The position numbers and the translations under genes are program-made. A stretch of 64,000 nt of DNA from Stropharia rugosoannulata (lineage: Eukaryota; Basidiomycota; Agaricomycetes; Agaricales; Strophariaceae), in NCBI GenBank assembly GCA_028532985.1, contig JANCIK010000005.1:124001-188000 (forward strand). Reading direction: 5' to 3'. Below are positions 11,297-23,600 of this stretch, one piece after another; positions within the stretch are counted from its first letter, which is position 1, and each line of letters opens with the position of its first letter. The notes beneath the pieces were generated by a model, which saw only the letters and a list, made by a program, of their open reading frames with translations, did not search any database and was not told the origin of the DNA.

Positions 11297-14062
11297 TTAA
11301 AAGGAGCATCCAGGTCCGATTGAGCGACGACGAGGGCGTTTGACATTGTTTTCCATGTCATACTCATCCTTTACAGAAAACCGTCTCATCTGGAACCAAG
11401 GTCCATTGAAGCCGTTCGCCATATTCATCCTACAGATCAGACTGCAGGCTTGCTTCCATTGCAACTCACGGCTATTAGCGTCCGTCCTCATGGCATTGTC
11501 GCTCGAGTAGATATTGTCCACGGTGAGTCCCGTAAGATTTGTGAATGCTTGTACGACGAATGTTCTGACTCGCGGGTCCATGTGAGTCGATCCAAGACCC
11601 TCTTGCCGGCCTGTGTAGAGCGGATTGCGCGAAGACGCCTTCCACGTTTTCCAAAAATAGAAGTCGAGCAATACATCTTCAAAGGGACAGCCGCAATCCA
11701 TGAACGTGTTCGGGGGGCGTGTGTGGTTATCGCTGCCCAGCTTCTTCAGCCCTAGTTGTGGGGGGTAAGAGACTCCATACAAAAAGTGTGGCAGAACGGC
11801 GCGGCCATCCCAGTAGCGTCTGGTCTTGCTCTTCTCGTGATAACGGCATTGCAAGTTGCCGTTCTTGTTGGTGTGTATATGAAGGGCCAGCTTGCGGGAG
11901 ATCATTGATACCTGGGGGAGAAAGTTCTGGACGGTGCGTAAAGTACGCCGCATGCTAAATTCAATGGCTAAAGAGGGATCAAGAAGAAATTTGTTGACTG
12001 CCTCTAGGACCTTTGCTGTAGAATAGTAAGTATTATAAAGCGAAATTAGATGATAGGCGTACCCTCATATATCTCCTTTGACTCAGTCGACATTGAGAGG
12101 TACTCGAGTGGCTCGCTCTCGGTGTAGACATCAGCTCGCAGTTTCCTTCTTTTCCTGGAGTCATCATCCGAGTCGCTGTTGTCGTCATCATTATCTGAGT
12201 GCAGTTCTAACTCAAAGGCTTCCTGGCGGGTAAGAGTCAACTCAGACTCATGTTTAATCGCAACTAGTCGCTGTTCATTAGTCTGGAATGGACCGCCAGG
12301 GAGATATTCGTCGATTGCCATAACCGGGTTATTGTTGCTGAAGTCTACTTTGACATGTTGATTCGTCAGAATGAGTACAAGTTGGGCCAAGCCAACATTT
12401 GGCTGCTTCTTCGACACCCATACTTTTGGAGCAACCTTGACAGTGCGCGAACTGTGTTCCTGCTTCAATTGCTTGCGTAACTCTCGGAGAGCTTCAAGTG
12501 CTTTGTCATGGGCCTTCACTTTGCTGTTGATGATGTCCTTAGCCTTTGTCGTCTCAGCACTTTCCGTGACCCCAGAGTTTGCAAGGAGAATGTTCATAAG
12601 CTGACAAATTTCTTTCTCCCTGGACTTAGTACGAGCCATGATGTGCGCCTTGATATCCGCAAGTTTTTGATTGATGTTGTCCGATGCTTCAACCCCGTCA
12701 CGCACTGCAGGTTTGTCGTCATTGGCGGGAGCAGCCAATTCTCCAATCCCACTGAGCGCCGCAGGTTTGTCTTCATTAGGAGGAATGGCCAGGACATCCT
12801 TATCAGCCGTCTTGGTATCAATAACAACAAATTTGGCTTTGTCGTCTATGCTGACGTCAGTGGTGACATCAGGAGCTTGATATGCCGGTGATTGCATCCT
12901 GTTCCGCGCCGAGTGATCGTCAGCCGTGGATCGCACAGGCGGTGCATCAGAGCAGCTATGCATCTTAGGGGTCGGGGTGGAAGGGAATGGTACGTCTGGC
13001 AAGACATTTTGAGCCACTGATTGAGCAGGGAACACGTCGAACTGTGGAGTTATATTTTTCGGCCTAGGGGTAGAGAAAGAGGTTGATGCACGTTGCTCAG
13101 GGGTTACAGGAGGGTTATCTAGTAACGACAAAGGATCGCCAAAAATATTGTTGCCTATAATTTGATCTTGCGCAAAATTGTAGTAGACAAACGGGGCGGA
13201 TGTGTCGTTCAGGTGTGGAAGCTGTGGGAGCTCGTCGGATACAGCCATGTTCATCATTTCTGCGAAGGTCAATGGGATCGGAGATTCCAAAATGTTGATC
13301 ATGTGGTTGACCTTAGCATATTTAGCTGACAAGACAGTGTAACTGCCTGGCTCGCTGTGTTCTTGGAGCATCGTTCCCTGCATTTCCTTCAGCTGAACCT
13401 GAAGCTCACGACACTTCTCCTCTTTCTCCGGCATTGACAGATTGAGAAGCTAAGATTAACTGAATTAGATCGATGCTGACTGTAAGTCATGTGGTAAACT
13501 CACTGATGTCATCTCTTTGGAGTCATCAGAATAACTCAGACCAGGCATACTTTTTTGACAGGCGCCGTCCCATTCCCTCGCATCAGCAGCGTTGCCATCA
13601 TCATTCCTGGTATGCGATCCGAGGAATGAACTCTCCTGAGCGTCCATAGAAAAAGGGGGCCCCTCATCCGCAAGCTCTGTCAGAGGGGAGCTCGGGGTAA
13701 CAGACAGTTGAGGTTTTTTATTGGTGAGCAAGCCGAGGTTGCTAGCACGAAGTGACTTGACCTGCTCAGTTGCCTCAGTCAATGTGTTCCGTAGATTAGT
13801 TTCCTTTACTGTACAGAATATATATTAGAGTTGTGAATGGAATAGTAAACAAACACACCTGTAGGCTTAAGTACTTTGTGCTTTCCCTTTGAACGCTGAT
13901 CGATGTAAGCATCTAGCTTCAATTGTGCGGCAGCCTGAGCTGCAATGATGGAATCAAGATCCAGCACTGTAATGGGTATAACAGTAAGTTTTTATCTTAT
14001 AGGTGAGTATAGAGACCTAATGACTAACACTGGCTACTTGCAAACGATCGTTTTGGGGGCAT
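11297..14062 (-). CDS. Element A CGC-motif protein (large, coiled coil plus conserved C-terminal domain)
   Basis: The model starts with ATG at 14062 (MPPKRSFASSQ) and has exons near 14062-14029, 13967-13860, 13811-13505, 13453-12060 and 12015-11297 (minus strand). The order of features is a basic start, coiled-coil segments, a long acidic and serine-rich middle, a second coiled coil, an acidic DNDDDNSDSDDDS stretch beside RKRRK (likely nuclear signal), and a C-terminal domain. That domain has CRYH, YGVSYP, MDCGCPFEDVLLDFYFWKTW, MDPRVRTF and LTGLTVDNIY, and matches the C-terminus of the protein at 20,668-24,432. No TET/JBP, helicase or nuclease signature was seen. It probably belongs to element A; the function is unknown. 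Confidence 0.65.
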
Positions 14063-14235
14063 TGAGAGAAAATGGCAGAAGAAAGCAGGGTATGCAATGT
14101 TGAATTTTTCACCAGACAGATTATATATTGCTCAGGAGTTTTTTGATCAAACATCAAAAACTTAGAATGGGACGAGCAAAAAAACCAGTGCGATTGTTAT
14201 ATTCCGTAACAAAGTAATATGGTATAATTCTACCA

Positions 14236-15205
14236 TTACCAACACGTAATCTCGCCTGTTTGCGAGTTTCTACCATAAGTACAGCAATTGCGAAATCCAT
14301 CATCAGACTCGTCTGTTGACAAGTATTCAGTAGACTGTGTGTCCGAGCTGTAACTTTTCTTCTTGATTTTTTTCAGGTCGCTTGGTAATCGATACCGTTT
14401 TGGGACTGGCGGCGGGGGTTTGGAAGGCTCTGCAGCAGCTAGTGCTGCATGAAGTCGACGGACTTCACGTGCGAGGCGGCCACACTCGTCATCTACCCTA
14501 TAGACTGACCTATACAGAAGAATGCCACTTGGATCTACAAAGTCCCCGTGTTTGAAGTCAGCCGGGAGCCAGTGGGGACGCGTTCGAGGATGGTAGACCA
14601 TATAAATTGATGTCTGGAATTCACCCAGATGGTGAAGACGGTAATTGAGGGAGAGATTGTGACGTCCATTTGGCATAATGGGACTGCTGATAGGCAATGG
14701 GGCATCAGTTACATACTGACACCTTTGATATTATTACATGCTTGGTATTGGTATGTATTATATGAAACTTACAGGTAACCAAAACTTTACTTTCACTTGA
14801 GGTTGGGAACGCGCAGCGACACATCTGTATCTCATACACACAATATCAGTGCATACTGTGCATAAATAGGTTTGTAAGCTATTCACAATTTCATATGGAT
14901 AAACGAACTATTGCACGAGTCTACACAGAATCTATTATTGCAAGGCAATAGAGCACTGCAATCCGAATCATCTTCATCAAGAATGAGTGAAATAAAATAG
15001 AGCAAAGAAAGGAAGAGATACTCACATTCGGAATCCGAGGAGTCAGATTTGACGAGAATGTCCACCACCGAGCACTCTATGAAATCAACATGAACAAAAA
15101 TCTTGCTCACTGATCAAAATTCACTGCACCGTCACTGTCCATCTCCAGGTCGCTTTGTAATGTCTCCATGTCGCTGTCAGCCGGGTCGATATCACTGTCA
15201 GGCAT
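14236..15205 (-). CDS. Acidic protein of element A, function unknown
   Basis: Starting at ATG 15205 (MPDSDIDPADSDME), short exons read leftward through NFDQ|CSVVDILVKSDSSDSE, DDSDCSALLPC, VKVKFWLP|YVTDAPLP and a final exon ending at 14236 (TGEITCW). The N-terminal half is strongly acidic. The last exon contains YRLHHLGEFQTS, a PKPPPPVPKR proline-rich stretch and a lysine cluster (KKIKKK). Introns are about 35-90 bases. It is read in the same direction as the CGC gene and starts just inside array 3. No relative was recognised in element B. The start is uncertain because the frame remains open into the repeat array. Confidence 0.5.
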
Positions 15206-15309
15206 TTGTGCTGTTGGTATCAAGTACCGGTTGTGTGGTAAGTTGCTGGAAGGTCGCCACATGCATTTAGGGCAGGCGGGTATTACGAGATTCCTGTGTG
15301 CGCACGACT

Positions 15310-15840
15310 TGTATGTGTGTGGGATTATTCCACCACAGCTGCAGGGTGCGGCGCATATGGGGGGATCCCCATGTGCGCGAGCATGTTGTGTGTGTGGAAT
15401 TATTCCACCACAACTGCAGAGCGCGACACATGTGGGGGGACCCGCCTGTGCGCACATTGCTTGTGTGTGGAATTATTCCACCACAGCCATAAAGCGGAGC
15501 GCGTGTGGGGGAATCCCCATGTGCGCGCGCATGTTGTGTGTGTGGAATTATTCCACTACAGATTCAGGGCACGGCGCATGTGGGGGGATCTCCATGTGCG
15601 CGCATTACTTATGTGTGGAGTATTTTCACTACAACCGTAGAGCGGAGCGCTCACGGGTGAATTCCCCTGTACGTTCATCTGCTGCGTGTGGAAATATTCC
15701 ACCACAGCCGCGGGAGAGCACGCGGCATGGATGGGGAGATCCCCCTGTGCGCTCGCGGTTTGTGTGTGGGGTAATTCCACCAAGGCCTTTGTGGGAGCCG
15801 CGGAGGGCGCGCGCATGTGCTGCGCGAGTCGCTGTGGTAG
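15310..15840 (-). repeat. Array 3: ~74 bp tandem repeat with palindromic core
   Basis: Seven units with cores near 15318, 15394, 15468, 15542, 15615, 15688 and 15766. The core is GTGGAATTATTCCAC, followed by CACAGCTGCAG, GGCGCATGTGGGGGGATCCCC and ATGTGCGCGCGCATG. Read on the opposite strand, the block order matches array 1, so arrays 1 and 3 form inverted ends about 15 kb apart. Confidence 0.9.
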
Positions 15841-17030
15841 TAGGAATTAATCAGTTGTGTATACTAATTTTGTGGTGGGATTCTGCCTAATATTAGGACG
15901 ACGCATTTGCTCTCGAGTATCTGTAGTAGGATTAAACAATGAAATTATTGATCTATTAACCAAGAACATTACTCTACAGACTCTACACTGATATAATGTG
16001 GTGAGACTTCACCACTACATATGTTGACGAATTCTACCAGGCTCGGAAGCGCCATGCTTTGTTATTATGTGCTGCATCATGTGATATGGTTTGAAAACCC
16101 GGGAAACATTACAGTGGTGGGCGGGGTGGATATATTACGGACGGTCCCGGTACTCTATCTGGGTCTACAAGGTTGTCGATATTCGGGAAGCTACAAGCCA
16201 CTCACTCCCAGCCCACTGCGCGACGTACATCCACCCATTACGACTGTAGATGCTCAGATCAAGCTCGAGAGAAACGAGGCCGTGCAGGCCCCTGTGGATA
16301 GGATATCTTCGAATTCGGAGAAAAGGAGGCAGGATGAACGCTGGCGGCGTAGTTTTCCTCGGAGCTCCAGGTTACGTATGCCTCAGCGGGAGGCGATGTT
16401 CGATGACCTGTTCATGGAAATGTGTAGAGCCGTAATGCTTTGTGATAGTGAATTGGAAGCAGGAGTCCAAGAATTATGACATATGTATATGGTTTAAACC
16501 TGACCATAAGTTGAACTGTCCAAGATGTTGTGTTTTGTTTTTCAGAACACGATACAACATGTCGCAGCTTATGCAGTCTGTTTTCGGCGAATACCTCATT
16601 CAGGCAGTGCTCAAGCACTTGTCATTTGTATTCAACTTACGACACGGTGAATCTATCGCTATTAAACCTGCGTGCTAGTTAGCCGGCGACGTATAGGTCT
16701 GTGGGTTGAGAGATATGTACTGGACATACCCACACCAAAATCTACGATTATAAACATTCATGTTTTAGCACAAACCAGCTACAAGTTATTGTATCATTGT
16801 TTTTCAACGATGGGGCGGGTGTGTGCGCGGCGGGCAAGTGATGGGATAAAGCAAGTCATACGTGGGAGTTTAACATGTTGCTTTGTAAACTATTTCTGAG
16901 GAATGGGTGTATTTTACCACCTGAAGTACGTCCAAGGGTGGTAGACTAGCATATCTGCCTTACTATTACCGAATTGTAGACACGGTATGTCGGATTCCCT
17001 CATAGTATTTCCAGTCCGTGTAGATTTATA
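15841..17030. other. Spacer between elements A and B, no firm gene
   Basis: An open frame at 16,021-16,479 encodes 152 residues with a basic, serine- and arginine-rich C-terminal half. It has no recognisable domain and no partner in the window, so it is not called as a gene. Isolated relics of the array core occur near 15,880 and 16,000-16,040. Confidence 0.4.
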
Positions 17031-17039
17031 CTGTATACA

Positions 17040-18470
17040 GGTAGGTCATGTTCATATCGAACCAGGTTGAATACGTGCTAAACCCCGCAGTTAGCCGCCT
17101 ATATACCGTTCTTCAGACCGGTGCTAGTAGGTTGACAGGTATATGTCCCTACTGTCAAGGACAACTTAATGCGCACTGCATGGCAGTGCATCCACACCCT
17201 GCATGTCTCGTAACTTACACCCCGCAAGGCATATGCATATTGAGATTAACCAAATATCGGAGTTTAAGATAACGCTACTGTAAAATACAACGGTGATGAC
17301 TGAGTTTAACCAGGGGCGGAACATCTACTGTACCATTTTCACACTACTCACATTGTTAATCCTTGCGTTTAGGGTGTCCCTTTTCCGATTTTTAGATGGA
17401 TGTACAGTACTGAAGTCTTATATACGTCATATTAAGGACAGGAAAGACGGTGGTTTTCATTGTGAGCAATGTTGGCTTGCCACACTTTACAGAGGCAGAG
17501 CACCGCATACGGGCTGTGATAATTATAGCGCGACTCTCCACTGCAAACACAAAGTCCTGCATTTACAGGCCCAGTTCACTGCAAAGTAAACGATGAATGA
17601 CGTTCCATATTAAAGTTACTACTCACAGTAGGAGACCTTTGAGGTTATAAGTTTCTGTAAAAGAGGTATTTGATAACAGATCCGCCTGCTGTTACATCTA
17701 ACAGCAAGCCACCCAGGATTTGCAGATTGAACTCACTGCAGTTAGAGCAGTTTGAATAACAGGAGATGCGCGCTGCGCGAAGTTACAGGCAATGCATACC
17801 GCATACGTGATCCGATCTCTATGCGCGTCCGGCTGCTGTTACATCCCACTGTAAGCCAGTCTCCCACAATTTACAGATCATGCTCACTGCAAAGAAAAGA
17901 CATACAGCTCCACCAATTTGCGAGAAATACCCTGAAATATCTTTGCGTCTTACAGTGACTATGAGGGCCGTCTTAATTATATATATACTTATTGCAAGGA
18001 TACCATAAGACGACGCCTACGGGGGCGCTCTGTGCGCGAAGTCTACAGGCAATGCATACCGCATACATAATCCTATCTCTATGCGGTTGTCAGCTTCTGT
18101 AAAAGACAAATTTGATAATAGATCTGGCTGCTGTTACACTTCACAGTAAGCGAGCCTCCTAGAATTTACAGATCGAGAGCACTGTAAACTAAAGGTTGAC
18201 TGGAGGACACACAATCCCTCCATTGTGTACCGCAAGATCTTCCAGCAGAAAATTCTTTATGTGCCATAGTTGTAATCTGATGCGGTTCTAGATGTGTAAG
18301 TTCTATACACACTACGTAGCGCATACAAGACCATATGTGGTCATATATAACTGCAGAAGAGATAATTGATATCAGATCCGCCTGCAGTTACAGGTCACTG
18401 TAACCGCACAGTCCATGATTTACATACTGTAAAGGACATGGACAACCCGACTAATCTTTAGATACTGTAG
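17040..18470. repeat. Diverged repeats with CTGTAA/TTACAG motifs
   Basis: At least four related ~90 base units occur near 17,650-17,750, 17,820-17,910, 18,088-18,195 and 18,349-18,440, with a poorer one near 17,508-17,590. The shared order is CTGCTGTTACA, CACTGTAAGC, CCTCC, TTTACAGATC, CACTGTAAA. The alternating orientation of CTGTAA and TTACAG gives inverted pairs. Similar motifs recur beyond the right end of element B (after 47,751), so these may be subterminal repeats of element B. Confidence 0.6.
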
Positions 18471-19610
18471 CTTACGGCAAATGGTGGGTCTCGAAATTTA
18501 TTTTTGGTCACCCCTTTCTGAATCAATTCCCACATCTAGTTAATGTGCAGCCATCGCCTGATTGGTATGTTACCATGCGAAAAAACTTAGTCATACTCTC
18601 ACGGCTTCCCTCCTGGACCTCTCAACACCGTCTGCGACATTCATAGTTGTGGCATATCCCGTACGTTTGTCCATACGCGCGAGGACGAAGAGATGTCTGT
18701 CGAAGGTTCGTGAAGTGTACACCAGGAGTGTGTGTAGGCCCTTTGGATGCATAATTCCGACGAGGTACTTGCAGTATCCGGGGTCGAGGGAGATTCTGGG
18801 GGCCGGGGTCGTCGAGGTCAATGAACAAGTCGGGGGCCGCGGCGGTGGTGGAAGTCGGAAGCATCGTCGTCGCCAGCCGGATAGACGGTGGGGGATATGC
18901 AATTTTCGGCCTCGCTGTCGGGGGAGGATACATGGTCTGCAGTGGAGGCCTAGGTAATGGAATATCGAGGGAGGGGTGGTGGATGTGGGAAAGGAGGGTG
19001 CGCGGGGCTTACAGAAAAGTCCGTGCAAGTCCGTGCACGTCCGTGCGACTTGCACAGACGTGGCACGGACATTCACTGAATGCATGGACTTTTGCAAGAT
19101 TACACGGACTTTTATAGGATTGCACAAACACTCGAAACGCAGCCATTATACATCTAATACACGTTAGATATGCACATTAAGACACTAGACTTGTGTTGAC
19201 AATGTGTTGATGTTCAAAGTTTTTAAATGTTTGGTGGCCTCAAGTACAGATACAGCACAGAGTTGCACGGACGCTGAATTGACCTTTTACAGTATATATT
19301 CACAGTAGAGCAAACGGGGTTCTATGCGGTACTATTATACGACACATGGATCCATCATTACATGTTGTGTATAAATACAGCACATCAATGTGATTGATTA
19401 TACAGTAAATATGTACAGCTAAACTTCTCATTGATATCTACTGTCTCATACTTCGGTATATAATCCCGCCGCACTGCCGTAGCCTTCACCTATAGCTCAA
19501 TGTAGGGTAATCATAACAAACAATAACACTGTTTCGGGGGGACGCAGGATGTTCATTGTGTCTTTTCGTGTCATATATCCAAGCGCTGTCCCAACTTCAT
19601 CCCCTCTGCC
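18471..19610. other. Spacer with a GTCCGTGCA cluster, no firm gene
   Basis: A GC-rich block (18,600-19,000) holds overlapping frames on both strands, including a 178-residue frame on the minus strand, without splice or domain support. At about 19,017-19,085 the word GTCCGTGCA occurs three times in a row, then inverted forms (TTGCACAGAC, GGCACGGAC) follow. This resembles a transposon end or hairpin. A further GCACGGAC lies near 19,265. Confidence 0.45.
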
Positions 19611-20607
19611 ATGGTATCCATGCGTGAACTCATGACAATATTGAGCCGACTACCTCTAACAAGGCAAACGAAATACTGGAATCTTTTGTCATCGGAACAT
19701 CGTGTTAAATGCATGCTACATCTCCTTTACCGCCCCTCATACAGTAAACATGACTTAATGCAACTCCTCTGGAGCTATATGCATTCATACGAGCAAATTT
19801 CACTCGTCAACACCTTAATGCTTGATGATAGCACAGGATTAGCGAATGTTGAAGTCGTGTCCTTCATCTTTACAACATTGGATGACGGATGTCTCAATAC
19901 TTCCCCTGAGTCGGAACCCGAGCCAGATGTACTAGAAGAGCTTTTTGAAGAACAGACATACCCGGAGGTTCTCGACGTGATGATATATCCTTCATTTACT
20001 GTAAGTCTCCATATTCTGTCGACTCCCCAATGTAATATATATACTCACAATCCGACTTCAGAGGGGGAAATGTTTTCCAAAATTTGTACAGCTTATCTGC
20101 TGGGAAAACTACTTTAGATTCATAGATTGGACGGAGCTTACTGTGGTGGTGGATCCGTTACTTTTTCCGGTCCAGTACTATCATCCCTGGGGTTTCTGGT
20201 CCAAACTAGATGTCGCAAAGAAGATCAATCTCAAATTCTGCGGCCCTATACTTGTCCTCAGATGCGGCGATCATCCCTCACGCAACAACTACCAGGCAAC
20301 TATGGGAATGCTCGAGCTGTCATACAGGCTTTATACAGACGATACGCAACAGGTTTACACTGTTCTCCCGGCACATCCTTTCCCAGCCGATCCGGCAAAT
20401 ACACTTGCCAAGTTTGGATGGGGTTTGAAAACGCCCATGACAGAGGAGGAGCATAACAAAGCCGAGCATGAATCGCGTCTTCTAGCTGAAGCAGTATGCA
20501 CCGACGACAACGACATATATAGCAGGGAGTTGGGCGGGAAACATTTTAATCCATATGACTACAAATACGAACCAACAAAATTTAGCACTCCAAATGAAGA
20601 CTGGTGA
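19611..20607 (+). CDS. Unknown protein of element B, two exons
   Basis: Exons 19,611-20,000 and 20,062-20,607, separated by a 61 base GTAAGT...CAG intron, give about 311 residues. The first exon is helical and leucine-rich and ends in an acidic stretch (ESEPEPDVLEELFEE). The second contains VVVDPLLFPVQYYHPWGFW and LYTDDTQQVYTVLP. The C-terminus is acidic and hydrophilic. No family was recognised and no relative was seen in element A. It is convergent with the CGC gene that ends 61 bases downstream. Confidence 0.6.
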
Positions 20608-20667
20608 CAAAGGAGTAATGGGAGTCGTTATAAGAGCACTCTAGTAGTATGTAGTCTAGTATGTAGC

Positions 20668-23600
20668 CTATGTCTCCAAGTTTAACAGCGCGTTACTGCT
20701 GATGTCCATCCATTTATCAAGCTCTGGTTGGTCATCAAACTCTACATTTACCTCGATACTGTAATCTTTCCTTATCCAAGCCATCTTTTTACCAATGATC
20801 TTGATCGCAACCGCAGCGTCGTAGTCATCCTCCGTGGGGTCCATTCCGTATAAGTCGATCAATGTCAGCCCAGTTATATGTCTGAATTGACTGACCCAGA
20901 ATGAGCGGATGGCACATGGCGTAGGATCCATTGCCTGCATGTACTGAACCTTATGACTGTAATTTTCATTGGTTGAGTATGCTTGACATGTCTTGAAGAA
21001 GAAAAATTCCATCAAGACATCATCGATCAAGCAGCCGCAGTGCATATGTCCCCGGGGTGGTATATCAGTCTTGTACTTCTTTGGATACGCAACGCCGTAG
21101 AACTTATTTTCGCTGTCGACTCGCTTGTAGGTGCGTATGATCTGGTGATATCGGCAGATGAAGTTCTTGTTGCGTGTATAGAATATCAAAAGAGCGACAT
21201 TCCGTGACATGTACGCGGCTTCAGTAACAAAGCTTTGTACTTCGCGTATAGCGCCTCGATATCGCAGCTTGCAATGCGCTGCGAGCTTCTTCCGTTCTTT
21301 AGCGGGAAGGGCAGCAAAGTCCACATATTGAGTGAGCTCATGGAAATGACACAAACTGGCCATTGCTTCCTCTATATACAAAGGAAATCATATAAGTAAT
21401 TGATCGCAGAATGAGATTTGAATCACAGTAATCATGCGTACCACGAAAGACCTCCAAAGCGGCGTCATCCATGCGTAAGACCTTTTGTGCCCACTTCGAC
21501 TCCGGTTCTCGAGACTCCTGATGTTTGACCTTCCTCTTGCGGCGTCGTCCACTACTGACAGTGAACTTGGTGGCGGTTTTTTCCTTCGGCTTTACAGTGA
21601 CTTCCTCCGAGGAATCCAATTCGGAGGCGGAATCGTCCATTCCCGTGTCCTGCATATCAGACAGGTTATCATCGTCCGACGCCTGCAGGAGATTTCCATC
21701 CTGCTCCTGTAGGCGTTCACTGATGGCTTCAGCGGTCTTTTTCATGGTGTTAATGCTGTTTTGAAGGTCCACTAAGTTGTCACGATCGACTGATAGAAGA
21801 CCCTTGGTGGCTTTCACAATGTCGAGTTTGATTCTCCTTAACCGCTTCTCATCCACACTGCGACTGAAATACTGGGCGTAAGACTTTTCGGCGTAAGTGA
21901 TGTCATTGGTGGCCACAGCAATGGAATCCTCCGCATATTTCTTGTCGTCATTTGCTTTGGTCAATGCGCTCAGGTACTGGGAGATAACTGCCGAATCATA
22001 TACACCCCTATTGGCTACAACTAGGCGCTCGAGTGACTCGGATGCATATTGAAGACAAGATGTCCAGATGGAGAGGGTAGCCCGCCCCCTAAACAGCCTC
22101 TTACGAGCCACTAATTCGCTGGCCAACTCTGCAGGGACTCGATATAGGTCTGGGACTCTGAGATCGTTGAATATCTCTCGGGAGAAGAAGTCGCGGTCTA
22201 GTTCCTTGTATGACAGTTCACTGTCCCATTTTGAGATGATTTTGAGTCTAGGAGAGCGGTTAGTGGATATTGTAGGATCATAGGTGAATTAGCGCATTTA
22301 CCTCTCCTCAGAGATAACTTTCAAAGCCAACATGTAGGCCGCCTCGTCATTGTCAAGGCTCCTAATAGGTTTTAACCGTCAAAATGTACGACGCATGACT
22401 AAAATAAATATATTACAAGTTGATTTTCGCCATCGCCATATGACTTCTAAGCCCTTCGCTATGTTCTTCGTCTACAGGTACAGTAGGATTCGCCTCCAGC
22501 TCACTCATAGAATTAGAGTTGAGCTCCAAAGCTCCAACCGCTGCCAATGGTCTATTAGCTGTGACTACGTGGTCGGAGTCGCTTTAAGATGTAGACTTAG
22601 ATATTGTTTCGATGTGAATATGACTAATGTTCACTCACCGGAGTACAAGTTCCATGACCATCGTGTTACGTCCACCTCCCAGAGTGCTGTCTGCGCCCTC
22701 GTGGCTGCCACGAGCGGCCGCAATATCATCAAACTCATTTCTGAGAAATGTCAGACATCTTTATATATTGAACTGGAACTGACAAGCACTTACTGTCGCA
22801 ATATGTCTTCCATGTCGATAGAGACTTCATCAAGAGTTTCACGGCCACTTAGATCAGCGGTTTCACAATCTTTACCCTTAACTTCATTGTTTGCACCACT
22901 ACAAGTGAAAAGTCGATGAACTCAGAACTTTTGAGATGAAATCTCATAGCGGTAAACGTACGGAAGCATGTCCGAAGGTTGTGTAGGTGTAGATATGCCA
23001 TCCAGAGCGCCGTTTTGATCAGCAGCCTCAAAGTGATCAAGGATATCCCTACGAGACAGTAGATCAGAACCTCCTCTGTCGAAAAGAAAATTACATACTG
23101 CTGCAATATATCTTCCATTTCAATGGAAACACCATCTAGAGCTCCATCTACATAAGCTTCACCGAGATCATTGCTCCTTTCATCATTGTTGAGATCACTT
23201 AGACTGCCGGGCATTACGATAATGAGCTAAGGTAAATTGCTGCGAGTTATCATTAATATCTACACACCGAGGTACACCTTCCATCTCAGTATTTTCGCCG
23301 CCCTGAGCCTCATTTGGATCTGCTGCTTCACCTCTGTAACATGCCGAATCTGGTTAGATAACGGTGCATCAGCTACAGTACCGCTGTGTACTCACTTCTC
23401 TATACCTTCCATAGCAGTTCCCTCCAAAGTGCCGATTGAAAAAGTTTCAATGGCTACTACATCTTCTTGTATTCTATCCAGAGATCTATCATCTTTAAAT
23501 TCGCTGTACACGCCCAGTTCGAGTTAGATATCTGTATATTTACTTATAGTGGCCAGTGGTTACTCACGGTGACAATATACCTTCCATTTCAGCAGAGGTG

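Noticed and set aside
180..15840. CRISPR array
   Set aside because: The palindromic cores are regularly spaced, but the intervening sequence is itself repeated rather than unique, and the genome is eukaryotic.
16021..16479. 152-codon frame as a gene
   Set aside because: No recognisable features, no upstream promoter signal and no counterpart in either element.
18591..19127. 178-codon minus-strand frame
   Set aside because: It overlaps equally long frames on the plus strand in a GC-rich block and shows no domain or splice support.
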